Positions 40,001-52,653 of a stretch of 64,000 bases of DNA are shown piece by piece. The notes beneath the pieces are model-generated. The model was not told where the DNA came from. It was given only the letters and a program-made list of their open reading frames with translations, and ran no database searches. The first letter of the stretch is position 1. Each line of letters begins with the position of its first letter. The translations under genes and the position numbers were made by a program. Origin of the DNA: Pempheris klunzingeri (taxonomy: Eukaryota; Chordata; Actinopteri; Acropomatiformes; Pempheridae); contig NC_092017.1 of assembly GCF_042242105.1 (NCBI RefSeq), forward strand, positions 18,128,432-18,192,431, read 5' to 3'.

Positions 40001-43000
40001 TTAGATTTCTATCTGCTGTGGCGCTGTTTAAATGAGTCAGACTCAAACCAGTATCACTCAGTAATCTTATTCTTCAATATGGTTCAAAAGAAATTGCACT
40101 CTTGGTTTTGGCGGTGTATAACTTTTCTTTATCCATGTCACTGTACAGCATAAAAAAACAACATTATGACCAAAAGCTACTCCGTGTTTTAGGAAAATCA
40201 GTGGGAATTGTCACTACAACCAGAGTGCAGCATGCCTCTCCTAGTGCATCCTACGCTCACTCTGCCAACAGAGGCTGGTACGCTGACTCTGATCTCTCCT
40301 CTGACGCCGTCCAAAATGGCTGCCGTGACATTGCTCACCAGCTGGTTTACAACACAGAGATAAATGTAAGCCCTAATGCAATGGTATCTTAGTAGCATAA
40401 CAATAGACCACCCAGTCAATGGAGTACATTACCAGACAACATGGAATCTAATGACTAACTCACAAAAAACGAATGAACACCTCTCGATTCAGGTTATTCT
40501 TGGTGGAGGTCGTCGGTACATGTTTCCCAACACTACGCAAGATCCAGAGTATCCAACTCATAGAGGAGAACGATTTGATGGAAGAAATCTTGTTTTGGAG
40601 TGGACAAAGAACAAAAAGGTAAGTGGTGGATATTACAAGTTTACGAGTTTGAGTGTGAATGAATATCATTTTCCTCCTGGCTGCAACTCATGACATTCTG
40701 AAAATAAATGTACAATCCCTCCCTCCACTGTACCAAAAACTTCCAATTGACTTGCTTTTGTTTTTATCCACTGCTTACAGAATGCTAAATATGTATGGAA
40801 CAAAGCTGATTTTGATGCTGTCAATCCTGCGACTACAGACTTCCTAATGGGTAAGAACAACTGTTCTCCTCAGTCACTGTACATGTGGTAGAAGGACAAC
40901 AGGAACTCACATACAAAGTCAGCAAAGTCAGAAAACAACAGTTTGTCACTGTGGCTGTGGACTTTGTATAAAACACATATTTCCTGCGTGAATTATCATT
41001 AACTTGGATGCTGACTGCATGAAATCACTCAGCTGTTGCGTCTTAACTCTGCTAAAGTTATTTGTCAATTGACCATTAATCGGTGGAGATTCTGATAATC
41101 AATTAATTATTCTAGATAAATAAAACCAATAAATATTTGATGCCTGAAGTGTCCTTGGGTAAATAGGGTGAATCAAACAGGGTCTCAATTAAAAAAGCAT
41201 TAGATAATCTTTTCTTTTACTGTTGCAATTTGCAATTCAGAAGAGATAACAGATGTGATTTGCAAGGATTTTGCAGGAAAACTTGAATTGTGCACATTTA
41301 ATCACAACATGGCACAAACACCGCCAGCTCTATTCAAATGGAACATCTTAAAAAACGGGCATGTGTTTAGTTCTTCAAACTGATGCATGCTGCGTCTCTG
41401 TGCATTTAGGTCTCTTTGAGCCCAAAGACTGCCGCTACGAGTTGGAACGTGATTCAACCATGGACCCCTCCCTTACGGAGATGATGGAAAAAGCAATTAA
41501 GATTCTCAGCAAGAACCCAAAGGGATTTTTCCTCTTTGTGGAAGATAAGTGTTATTGTTTTCTGTAGGTGTGTGTTTCCCAGACAGCAAACAACCACGTA
41601 ATCAACTACCAGTACAACTGTCCCTTTCAAACCAGAAGATAAATTCTTAAAAATTCAAATCCTCTAACATCAAAACACTGAAAGTTAGAAATGTAACTTA
41701 AGTATTTAATTTAACACCAGGTAATTTCAGCACCAGTGATTATTTTGAGGTTTCACCTTTCAAAGAGTGTATATAGTCATTCGGATATATCTTTGGTTGT
41801 AGTTGAGATTTGAATAAACTTTACAGGTTATGTTATAGTTATAAACTCACTTACTAAGATGAAGAATATGTTACAGATGTTCATTTATCAAATGTTTTTT
41901 CTTGGACTTTAAGTGGGAGAATTGACCATGGTCACCATGGAGGGAGGGCCAAGAAATCTCTCTATGAGACTATTGAGTTTGACCGGGCAATCGGGCGAGC
42001 AGCTGAACTCACCAGTGAGCTGGACACCCTGTCTGTGGTCACTGCTGACCACTCCCACGTCTTTGCCTTTGGAGGATATTCTGTCAGAGGAAACTCTGTG
42101 TTAGGTAAAATCTCTTAGATAAGCACTGATCTGAGGGAGTTTTATGATAGAAGTCAATATCATCTGATGTTCCAGGTTTGAACAAACCTGTAGATATTAA
42201 TTTATTCATCCTGTGATATACAGGGTTGTCTCGCTCAATAGCTGACGACAACAAGCGCTTCACCACTGCTGTGTATGGAAATGGACCAGGCTACCAGATT
42301 GTCAAAGGAGTTCGCCCAGATGTGAATGAGACAATTTCATGTAAGTGTACATTCATAAGCTTTGTAGAGAAGACCAAGTAATGTAGTAGCTCCACCTTGT
42401 GGTGTAACAGGATATCTAGTGGAGAGCATCAGAGAGTGTGTCCCATGAATGTCATAGAAACTGCGAGATGATGAGCCTCCACCAGCTCATTCAGAATTAG
42501 AATTGCATTTATTGTAGCTCCAAACAAGCGTTGGCTTCGTTTTTGTTTTTTTTTTAACAATAGCAATTAACTCCAAACATTTCCTCGATAATTTAACACC
42601 CTTATTAATTGTATCCTCTATAGAAAATGTACCAAATATTGTTTGTCTGCAATGAGAATGAGATATTTTGGACTAAAGCTGTTTAATAGTTATTTGCAAG
42701 AACATTTTGAGGTTTCGGGTGGGGGAAGAGGAGGACGACATCACAGCAGATGTCGTAAATGTTTGTTTCCAACCACAAATAAAAAGAGAAGATATCACAG
42801 TATATAGTACATAATACTATATGAAAGAACACTATTATTCTATAATCATTAAGAAGTGAGAGTGTCTTGTTTTAAAAACCCCTCTTGCCTGTGTGCCAGA
42901 AAACCCAGATATAGCTAATATGATGCTTTGTTCCATTCCTCTTCAGCGGATAATAACTACCGTCAGCAGGCTACTGTGCCTCTCGACTCAGAGACCCACA

Positions 43001-43218
43001 GCATAGAGGATGTAGCCATCTTTGCCAAAGGTCCCATGTCACACCTTTTCCACGGGGTCCAGGAGCAGAGCTACATTGCCCACGTCTTGGCGTATGCAGC
43101 ATGTCTAGAACCCTACGAGGATTGCAAACTGCCCTCGCCAGACCACGCTGGTTCCATCCACCCCAGCCTGCTGCTCCTTCTGATGGGCCTCCTTCTCCTC
43201 TCCCTCCTCTCAGTCTGA
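37091..43218 (+). CDS. alpi: Alkaline phosphatase, intestinal-type, copy 2
   Basis: Paralogue of the upstream gene in the same orientation. Coding exons: 37091-37175, 37663-37779, 39143-39258, 39769-39943, 40193-40365, 40493-40618, 40781-40850, 41410-41544, 41913-42104, 42224-42340 and 42947-43218, giving 525 aa. The ATG at 37091 sits in a good context (GCCATGG) and opens a signal peptide; an in-frame ATG at 37052 would add 13 residues. Catalytic Ser117 lies in the consensus [14 protein letters not shown]. Metal ligands appear in [18 protein letters not shown] (Glu332, Asp337, His341), VTADHSH and [15 protein letters not shown] and the hydrophobic GPI signal [11 protein letters not shown] match intestinal-type enzymes. 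Exons 3, 4, 5, 8, 9 and 10 equal copy 1 in length. The exon 8/9 intron has the same ATAAGT donor. It probably acts in phosphate release or detoxification at an epithelial surface (family knowledge). Confidence 0.92.
41545..41912 (+). other. Non-canonical AT-AA intron in ALP copy 2
   Basis: Exon 8 ends GTG GAA G and is followed by ATAAGTGTTA. Exon 9 must begin GT GGG AGA ATT GAC to give V-E-G-G-R-I-D and a 192 nt exon equal to copy 1; the intron then ends CTTGGACTTTAA. A GT-AG reading (donor two codons later, acceptor one base later) stays in frame but yields V-E-D-N-G-R-I-D, an extra residue between two metal ligands. I favour the non-canonical reading, but the GT-AG alternative is possible. 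Confidence 0.5.
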
Positions 43219-43921
43219 GATGGCAGCTTGGGAGAAGTCGCCCTGACCTTGGAATATCTGACATTTTGGCTGAAAAGGAAACTTTACACTGTTCTTTCAG
43301 TGTGGAATTTAAGAGCTGTATTGTTGCACAATTTTGAGATAACTGCCATTTTAAGTGATTTCATCTTGTTCAGATAACTTTGTTGTGAGCAGTAGGTTGT
43401 TATCGTTGAAAGATGTGTTGTTATCATTAGATCCATTATTTTCACCACTCCATTGAGTATATTTATATAAAAATGTAGTTGTAATTTCCTTTGATATATT
43501 TTGAACAAAGCATGTTTTTAAGATGACATACGCTCTGCTATGTATAAGAAGACCGTGTTTGAGGTAAAGGTGCAAGTTAATGCGTTAGTCAGTTGTTCAA
43601 AAGTGAACAAATCATTTCCTTCATCTATTTCTAGCCCCTCGTGGCCTTTTAACTCACTCACATTACCACTTCATTTTCATTTGTTCTTACAAAAGCTTAG
43701 TGAGCGAATCGTCCTACATCTAGGTGCTTCTTACCCCAGTCAAGCTATTTGAAAGAGCATGTTGCCGCTTTTGTATCTCTATTCAGGCTGGTCTGTTTTA
43801 CTTGTAGTGTTTTAATGGATTGTCATTTTCTTGCTGAAACATTATTTATACAAAATACATTGACAAAAACATTTTTATGGGATAATTTTACTTGTCTAAA
43901 AGCATTTCAACAAAAATCCAG

Positions 43922-43927
43922 AATAAA
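43922..43927 (+). terminator. Polyadenylation signal of ALP copy 2
   Basis: AATAAA lies 704 bp after the stop codon, followed by T-rich sequence. The intervening segment is AT-rich and non-coding, as expected of a 3' UTR. Confidence 0.6.
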
Positions 43928-44093
43928 ATGACTCTTTGCAGAATCTATATTTCAGTTGAGCTTCGCTTCATTGTATGGGCTGTGATACTTGTATTGAAAC
44001 ATGAGGTAAACAAAGGTGACGGGAGTGATACAGAAAATTGATCCCAAGTATCGGCTGAAACGTTCGTGTCACTCTCACCTAACGTTTCACCTG

Positions 44094-44185
44094 ATTGGAT
44101 GGAGATGAGCGCTTTGTCCAATCAGAGACGCGTGTGGGCGGGACTTCCGCCTGCTGCCAGCAGGGAGGCGGGTCTGTGTGATTGG
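44094..44185 (+). promoter_or_regulatory. ANKLE1 promoter with three CCAAT boxes and GC boxes
   Basis: CCAAT boxes occur at 44094-44098 (ATTGG), 44118-44122 (CCAAT) and 44181-44185 (ATTGG). GC boxes GGGCGGG (44136-44142) and GGCGGG (about 44167-44172) lie between them. The block is 330-420 bp upstream of the ANKLE1 ATG and has no TATA box. Multiple NF-Y sites with Sp1 sites are typical of cell-cycle-regulated promoters, which would suit a nuclease of dividing cells (inference). Confidence 0.5.
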
Positions 44186-44514
44186 AGGGAAATTTAATCA
44201 AAATAGTCGTGCAGCTCCCCAAAACATTGCGTGAAAACTGGACTACAGCTTTAAAACAACACGTGCTGTCAAGTATTCACGGGACAAAACTACGAATAAC
44301 CCACACTGGCTGTTGGTAACTGTGTATAAAAACGTAGTTAAATGTGTGCAGGCACTGAATAGGTTTCTGCACGCTTTCGGTCGCTGTTAGCTTAGCCTGC
44401 TAGCCTCGATTAGAAGTTATCCATAACTTCCTGCACGCCGGACGGGCTATGGGCTAATTCAGAAGATGCTGATACACGACCGTAGGAGGGAAGTTTCAAA
44501 ATATAACGTCGGTC

Positions 44515-47500
44515 ATGGATCGAAAGACGAGGAGGCTCGAAAACCAACTTTGTAAAGCTGTGAACGATGGAGATCCGAGGTGAAGCTCAGCCCCCTTTTC
44601 TCTTTGTTTTGTCCACACATGCCTTCTGTTGATGAGATGCGTCAGCGCTCACTTTCTATTAACACTGCTCGGTGCTTTACCCACAGGGCTTTTGTATAAA
44701 CAGTTATACTTTTTTTTAATCCGCTATTTATTGACTACAATGTTTTACACAACATCACAAGTTACTTTTGTTTCCTAAACACTAAAGCTGTATGCCCCAA
44801 AACAATACACAGTATGATCAGATGGTGACAGATCTCTCTTCCTTGATAGATCTGTGCAGCTGCTACTTTCAGAAGGTGCGTGCCCCGACCTGGTGGGTGG
44901 TAAAGGAGTGGCTGCAATACACTTGGCTGTTGGCAAAGAGACTGAGAAGAACACACGCTGCTTGAAAATACTGCTGCAACACGGAGCAAACCCCAATATC
45001 AGGTACAGTTAGATCACCTTCCTCAGCATTGTCAGTGATGCTGATGCAGCACCAGTAAGCCTGCAGTGACTTCTTCCATCATGGTTTCCAGATTATCCCG
45101 TCCCCCTTGAATATATGTTAAATAAAGACACAAGATACTGCTGACTGTCTTTGAGCATGGCGGTAATGTCATGTTTTTTTTTTTTTATGTGTGATGTTAA
45201 GTTTTGTTCTCTTGTATTTTTCCCAGATCATCAGACGGTCTGACTCCTGTTCACGTTGCTGCACTGTGGGGTTGCTATCAAAATCTGAAGCTGCTTTTGA
45301 TGAATGGAGGGAACCCAAACAGTAAAGATAATGTAAGAACTGTTGAATGTTATTAATCATTTTTCATACGGTAACTACATCGACCAAGTTTCAGACAGCT
45401 GAGCCGGACATTGGTAGTCAATTCATAGTTAAATGCACACAGATGCATTCACATAAACATTTAGATGAATCTATTGTTATAAGTGATTGAAATCTTGTTA
45501 TGGGTCTGTATTGCAGCTGAATTAATACACAGAAAATACCCAAGCTGTGTCAAAATATCCACCGATGTTTGGCTTTAAGTGTTTGTGCTTGTTCTTTCCT
45601 TCATTTATGTAGGAAGGAAATACACCAGGGCAGCTTGCAGAGCAACAGGAGAATCGCAAATGTTCCCAGCTCCTTCGGGAGTACCAGGCCAGCTCAGTGG
45701 ACACAGAGGAGGACGACTTACCTCAATTCCAGTACTGTAAGAAAGTTTCTTTGAAGGCATTATCATGTTAGAGATAACTTATTCCTGAAAAATACCACGT
45801 CAGTGCTAAGGTACTTTGTCCAGTTTGTGTTGTCTCATAACAGAAAAACGTGGAGATAACGATACTTATGCAGTAGTACTGTATCTCCGGCACAGTAAAA
45901 TGTAGTAAGTTAAGTTAAGTATTTCACATTGTGCTTGGCTGCAAGGAGATTGTCATATCATAGTAATACCACAGTTGTTGTACTAATCATAAACCAATCT
46001 AAAGTCTTAACTTCCATAAATTCCTTGAAATTTCAAAAACACGTATCTGACTAATCTATCTGAATAGTTTATAGCATTTCAACATGGAGACTCTACCAGT
46101 ATTGATCTTGAATTTGATGTCTTAAATTTTTTTTTTAGAACAAAGGCAAAAATACTTTATACTTCAAAATTTGACAGCATTTGCATTCATTATTTTCCCA
46201 GCCAAAGAAAAAACTAACTCAAGGTATATTGCCATAATGTAGTTTTTTTATTAGTGTATTAAAATGAAATCAGACAAGTTGCAGCCATGTTGTTTTCATG
46301 AATTGGTCTGGCTAGTGGTGATTTTTCGCCAGTGCAGGAAGTGTATTAACTGTGTTTCTCTTTTTTTTTTTTCTCCACAGCTGTGTATTCAGACCAAACA
46401 GACACGTCCGGCTATCCTGAATCAGACTACAGCTTCAGTTCCTGCTCGTCTATGATAAGTGACTTTGGCGAGGCCCCGCTGAGCAGCACGAGGCGCTCAT
46501 CATTTTTCAACATATCTGACATAAATGGAAGGCCAAGCTGCAGAGGAATACCATATAACAGACTCTCTGACATGGACACTCAGAGGCATCGCAGCCAGGG
46601 CTTGAATCCTTCGTCCTCACATTGGGCACCTGAAGGTCCCTCCATACTATCAAGCACTCGCATGTCTGCAGTGGGACTTGCAGCCGCAATGCCGACTCTT
46701 AAAGAGGATGATTTATTTGCTAATGATGACGTGTTCAGATCAGAAACAAATAAACATCCTGCTACAACTGATAACAGAATCTGCCCCTCCAGAAGAGACA
46801 CTCTCCCAGCGTTTCCCTCCAGGCGAGCGAGCCGCAAGAGCGTGAGCTTCAAAGATGTGGATGAATATTTCCCTGTTTTCAGTCCAGAACCTTCCAAACA
46901 GCAGCCTGTTGGCAGCCAGAGCACCTTACCTTTTGACCTGTCTGAGTACTCTGACTTCCTGGATTCAGAACGGATGGCCACTGTTTTACACAAGCAGGGC
47001 ATTGACGTCACGTCACCGGATCATGTTTACGTTTTTTGCCGGGAGAGCAGCGAGAGCACAGAAGATGACATGGAGAAAACAGTCATGAGTTACTGTGCTT
47101 TGGAAGAAAGTGATGATGAACAGGAAGCTAAAGATGTTAAAGAGGCCCAGATGAATATACCTGAACAACCAGCCCGTCTCTGTGTCGCCAGCAGCGGCAG
47201 TGAGACTGGCAGTAGTCATTATAGTAGCTGCGAGAGCGACCATTACACCAGTGCTCTGGATGCTTCTGTGCACCCAAGCCGTCTCTTACTCCCCAAAGTA
47301 GAGGAGGTTTCTGCTGGGGCTGAAACTAACAAAAAGATTCCGATTTCTACTGACTCTGATTCTGAGCTTACAAGGCAAGATGGGACTCTTGTTCAAACAG
47401 AATCCCAGCTAGATTCAAAGCCTGAAACTATAGAGCATTCGCCAAATATGCTTGATAAGCAGGCTCTGTTTGAAGTAAAATATCCAAGCAATGACATATT

Positions 47501-50500
47501 TGAAGTTTGTTGTGATCCCGTAGTGGAGACTTCAAATAATGGTGGCGTGAATAAAGCAGCGGAAGCGACACAGGAACATTTTGGCCTTCCATTCACACCA
47601 AGTCCCTTTGTAACAGGCAGGACTCGCTCGAGGTTGAGTCGCTGCTCACTGAGAACGAGCAGAACCCCAGACGTCCTCCTCACGTCCTCTTTGTTCGAGG
47701 AGACACTCCCGACACCAGTTCGATCACGCCGCCAGACACCCAGGTCTCAGAGCAGCGAGGACTTTTACAGTTCACCACATGCACCTTGTTTTACACCATC
47801 CTATTCAGGGAGTAGCACAGGAGGAGGCTCCTTGTCTGCTGATTGCCAGGACACGCAGTCCAGCACCCTCAGAGCAGGTTCAAGTGTCAGCAATAGTCAA
47901 GCTGACACTCTTATTCTCTCCAAGAGCGTAACTGACTCTGCTGATGAATCGCAGACTTTATCTGACACAGTAGTACTGGAGAAAAATCAGGACTCTTCAT
48001 TGGACGATTATGAAAGAAACCTTGCCGAGATTATACTGGCCATGCAAGGCCACGGTGTTGCTGAAGACGCAGATTTTCTGACTGATGATCTGACAAGTAC
48101 AGACGAGGCAACAAAGAGAATAGCAAATGATGGCCCCGGTAAGGACAAAATAGGCAGCTTAAAAAATGAAGATGTCTGGATCACTGAGGACTGCAGCTCT
48201 CAGCCGGACTCTGTGTCATCTTCATCCAGCTCCAGCTACTTTTCCCCAAGGAGGTCCAGGGAGGACCAAGACCTTTCTTGCACTCCAGGCACTGGATGCA
48301 CCCCCAGATACAGCATGAGCCGTCTGTCCAGCTGCCGCAGGCCACAGCATCTGGCTGACCTGTCTTACACGCCTGGAGGGCGACCACTCATTCAGGATCT
48401 GGAAGAGCCAGTGGAGTACCTCTACACTGATACAGAAAATGGCCACAAGCTGATCGAGACTCATGTCCCGCCGACAGCAAACACCTCGCTCAGCTCCAGC
48501 ATGAGCGCTAGCAGCAGTGAGGAGACCGTCCTGTATGACTGGCGCTCCATGCAGACTGACATGATGAAGAACAGAGAGAAGGAGAACCAGAAGCCCCAGA
48601 TGGTGGTACAGAAGGAGGGAAATGATGAGGATTTGTTGCCAGAGACCAAAGGGATGACTGACAAGCAGCTGAGACTGAGGCTCGTAGAGCTTGGGCAGAG
48701 CCCAGGCCCTATCTGCAGTCGGACCAGGCCCACCTACATGCGAAAGCTGTGCCGTCTGTTGCTGGAGTCAAACTCCCAATCACCACGTCACCAGAAGCAG
48801 CCAGACCAGCCACAAACGGGTAACACTCTTGCTCACACTTTCGATTACTATTTAGCTAATTTAGCTATTTAGCTATGATTAGGTAATGATTGTATTTCTG
48901 AACTTGCGGTTTGGGTTGTGAGCAGTTCTAAGATGAGATGGGGAATGTATGAGGCTATAAATGGCACATATGCTTTTTAATGCTAAATTCATAATTATGT
49001 TACTATATAAGTGTTTTTTTTTTTACTGTGAAGTAGTGAAATGTTTGTGGCCTTTAGTTGACTGTAAAATGACTTATACAGAAGCATGAAAATGGAAAAA
49101 TAAACTCATTATTTGTGCTGAAGCTCAGCACTACTGGCGATTTAAGAAGGCACCGCTTTGTGGGTGGATTAGGTTAGAACCACTGAACGAACGATGCATA
49201 TTAATACACTCAACTTATCATCGCTGTCACTGACACAGCAAGTCATTTTCTTGTGTTGTCTTATTTCTGGAGAGTTAGGTTATAGTCCAGAATTGTGTCG
49301 GGCCCTGCGGACATTCGAGCTGCCTCACTGCCACGCCGACGAGCAGGCTTTGTGCCAGCAGTTTGACCAACCGGATCAAAACAGAAAGTGGAGGGAGGGC
49401 ATCATCAAGTCCAGCTTCAACTACCTGCTGCTCGACCCAAGGTCTGCCGTGTCTCATGTTGATTTGTGTTTATCAGTGCTTTATTCTTAGCAATGTTTTA
49501 ACTCCTCCAAGGAAAGATGGTGTGAACCTCACAGCAATTTTTCACTTTTATTTTGCTTGATGATTTGCTTGATTTTGATTCTACAATTCCGATGCTTGTA
49601 ATTAGGGCACAAGGCCGTGCTGTGAATGAAAAACGGCCATTATGAGATGTCTCGAGTTTAGATCTCGAGCAAGAATCATTTTGGGATTTGTTTTGGGAAT
49701 TCATACATTGATATTTTGCCCTATAATCAGAAAGTAGCAATTTTTGTCAGGTGTCAGTTATCATAAATGTCACTGGGGTGATCAAAAAAGTTTAAAATGC
49801 AAGTGAAATTTGCAAGTGTCTTTTTCAAAAGAGCAATATAAACTAATCTCCACATAGGTGTCTTTTTATCTATCAGGCTCAGTTCTTATAAGGCAAGCAG
49901 AGCTAAAACTAACAAAACAGCTGATTTTATAGATTAATGGACACAAGGACAAACAGTTTGTAAAATCAACAGTAATAACTGTGTCTCAAACGTGATCTGT
50001 ATGACAATAGTGTGGGTAGTTAAGACTTGACACTAGGAACTGAACATCGGTCATCGCTTAAACACCTTTCACCTTCCAAGTTTGATGAAATGGATCTTTG
50101 TTTCTCTTCTCTGCCAGAGTGACGAAAAACCTCCCATTTCGTAGTCACACCATGACTCCACAGGAGTGTTTCCAGACATTTGTCCATGCTATATTTTATG
50201 TGGGCAAAGGAAAACGCTCCCGCCCCTACAGTCACCTGTATGAGGCTTTAGACTACTACAAAGGAGACAAGACGTCCAAGGTAAGGCAGTGCACACCGAT
50301 CAATCTTATTAAGAAATGTAAAATATAATGTAAAATATGTATACAAAACCTTGTGCTTTTTCTTCTCTGTATGACAGAAATTGTGCGCCAAAGTGCAGCA
50401 CATCCTTCAGGTGTGGAACGCCGAGCAGGGCGTCATCTCCCTACATTGTTTCCAGAATGTCATTCCAGTGGAGGCTTACACGAGAGAGGCCTGCATGGTG

Positions 50501-51177
50501 GAGGCCATTGGTGAGTACGGTGAAACTAAAAGCCACTTACCTCTGTTAAATGACAAACATTGATGTAATCTGCTGGAAAACTCCTGTTGAAATACTTATT
50601 CCCCGTCTGTTTTGTATCAGGGCATTGGTCTAGACTTACTTACTGCATTGACACAGCTAAATGAGTACGATTCAGGAGAGGGATGTGGTTGTGAAGAGCA
50701 ACATGAGGGACTTCTAGAGGACACATCAATATTTCACTGGTTAAATCCATGTTTGTGTTTTTGAAACTTGCAAGTGTGACCATTGTCAAGAAATCAAATG
50801 TGAAGCTCAAGCACCTGTAATGTCATGACTGCTCTCGCCCATTATTATTGAATTTAAATTTTGATAGACTGCAGACTTTTGATATTAGAAAGTATGATGC
50901 ATGGCTGTTTGTTTTCCTACATCCCTACATAAAGACAAATGAAACCGCAATCATTAATCTCATACAAGTCCAGCATGTCAGTAACCTCCGTAATTCTCCA
51001 ATTATCCCAGGGTTGAAGATGCTCACCAATCAGAAGCGAGGGGACTTTTATGGGGTGGTGTCCAACTGGCAGGTGAAGAGGAAGCGGGAGCTGGGCGTCC
51101 ACCTGCTCTACCGGGCTATGCAGATTTTCCTGGCCGAGGGTGAGAGACAGCTCAGACCAGCAGACATCAGACAGTAG
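44515..51177 (+). CDS. ankle1: Ankyrin repeat and LEM domain nuclease 1 (ANKLE1)
   Basis: A structure-processing endonuclease of the GIY-YIG family; mammalian ANKLE1 acts on branched or bridged DNA. Coding exons: 44515-44579, 44850-45002, 45227-45332, 45613-45736, 46381-48819, 49279-49441, 50118-50280, 50378-50510 and 51011-51177, giving 1170 aa, about twice the human length. Ankyrin repeats occupy roughly residues 10-135 (SDGLTPVHVAALWGCYQNLK and KDNEGNTPGQLAEQ). Exon 5 encodes a long Ser-rich, low-complexity region with SRKSVSFKDVDEYFPVF and EEPVEYLYTDTENGHKLIE, then the LEM domain at about 908-950 (MTDKQLRLRLVELG, RPTYMRKL). The nuclease spans about 1035-1160, with IFYVGKGKRSRPYSHLYEAL, VEAYTREACMVEAIG and LTNQKRGDFYGVV. 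It ends in FLAEGERQL as in mammals. All introns are GT-AG. Confidence 0.94.
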
Positions 51178-52653
51178 TGACTCCACCGGAGGAGGTATGA
51201 ACAGCAGCAAAATGACAATGCACAGGGGGAAATATACCACTAGTCCAGGGTACAAAGCATTCGTTCTATAAACTTTTTTTTTTTTGCTCAGGAGTTGGGT
51301 GAGGTTTACAAAACCATGATTCCTTGAGCTGTTACCCATCATTTAATTGTCTACCTGCTATACATGAACTCTAATCTGTCCGTCCCCCAGCAGTAGACAG
51401 TTAATCCTGGTTCGTGTGAATGCTTTATATACATTTCCACTTTGCATTACTTGTATCTTTATCGGCCCACATGTGACAAAAATAACGTTTCCACAAAAGA
51501 AACCTAAGGGTGTAGTGATGATAGGTCTGTAGCCTATAGACTGAGGGGGACAAAGTGGGTGAAACATGAAGATGATGTGGAAATCAGGTTTTTCAGAAGT
51601 CTTGAGAAACTAGCACGACAAAGTTATTTTCCAAAAACGTTCTTCCCAGTAGGACACTTTGCCTCCGACTGCTGTAGTACTAATTATTTAATCAAGTGAA
51701 TCCACAACCAATATAAAATGCATTTCGGCATAATCAAGTTAGCTGGTGTCACATTGCACATAGACAGGCTTATGTATTATGCATTAAAAATATTTTTAGG
51801 AAGGAGCTGGGAGATTATTAACAAAACAGGCCTGATATTGACTGATTATTTTTGTGGTGTTTAAAAAAAAAAAAAATGATGATGAGGTTGGTGACTGGTA
51901 CACAGCGTGATAAGTGGTCTCGATAAATCAACAGTTTTGTGTGTAGTTTTAGAAACGTCCCGTGTAAAATGTGATATCAGTTGTTTACATGGCTGGATTT
52001 GTGCTGTTTTATTGTTTAAAAATGCATTAGCACTATATAATGGCTGCCAATAGTGATAGGTTTTTGCAAATATACATGTTTTTTAGAAGTTGATATGTCG
52101 ATAACAGTATGGTTTGTTTTGTCTGTAGTACATAAGCACTTACACTGTTGATCGGTAGACGGAACAAGTTAGTAGCAGAACTAGTTTGTGTTTCACATCA
52201 TTGTGTTACAGCTATCATTTGGTGTCATAATCTACATAATGTTGTCAGCTAGTAAAATCAGTGGAAAAAAAGGGATCTTTATCAGTCAAAGAAATACCAA
52301 ACTGAAGTCACTGTTTTCTTGAAAACTTGTGTAACAATCTCATCTCGTGGTTCTCATTCTCCTCAGGTTAACTTGATCAATTATCTTGAAGGTGCAAATA
52401 TTTTCTAATTAACAAATGAAAAGATAATTTATAATATTTTTTTTACATCCCAATCCTCTGGTTGAAAAAAAAAATCAAAGCAGAAGATCATATACGGGAA
52501 TAAAACACCTAATGTAACACAGTTACTTTTAATCATGAAATTAATTTCATGAAAATTTCCTACAATAGTTAAACCATAAAACCATTAGTTGTAAAATGAT
52601 TACACGTGCAAACACATTTTCAGTTTTCAGGGTTTCATAGTTCTTTAAATAAA
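51178..52653 (+). other. ANKLE1 3' UTR
   Basis: AT-rich sequence after the stop codon. AATAAA motifs occur at about 52499 and at 52648-52653 (TTTAAATAAAGCCC). The second is the better candidate, giving a UTR of about 1.5 kb. There are no coding frames of note. Confidence 0.45.

Noticed and set aside
41914..42104. Plus-strand frame [11 protein letters not shown] in ALP copy 2 exon 9
   Set aside because: A +1 shadow frame; the frame giving GRIDHGHH and VTADHSH is the conserved one.
46580..47011. Minus-strand open frame of 143 codons
   Set aside because: Antisense shadow of ANKLE1 exon 5, whose plus-strand frame has clear family motifs.
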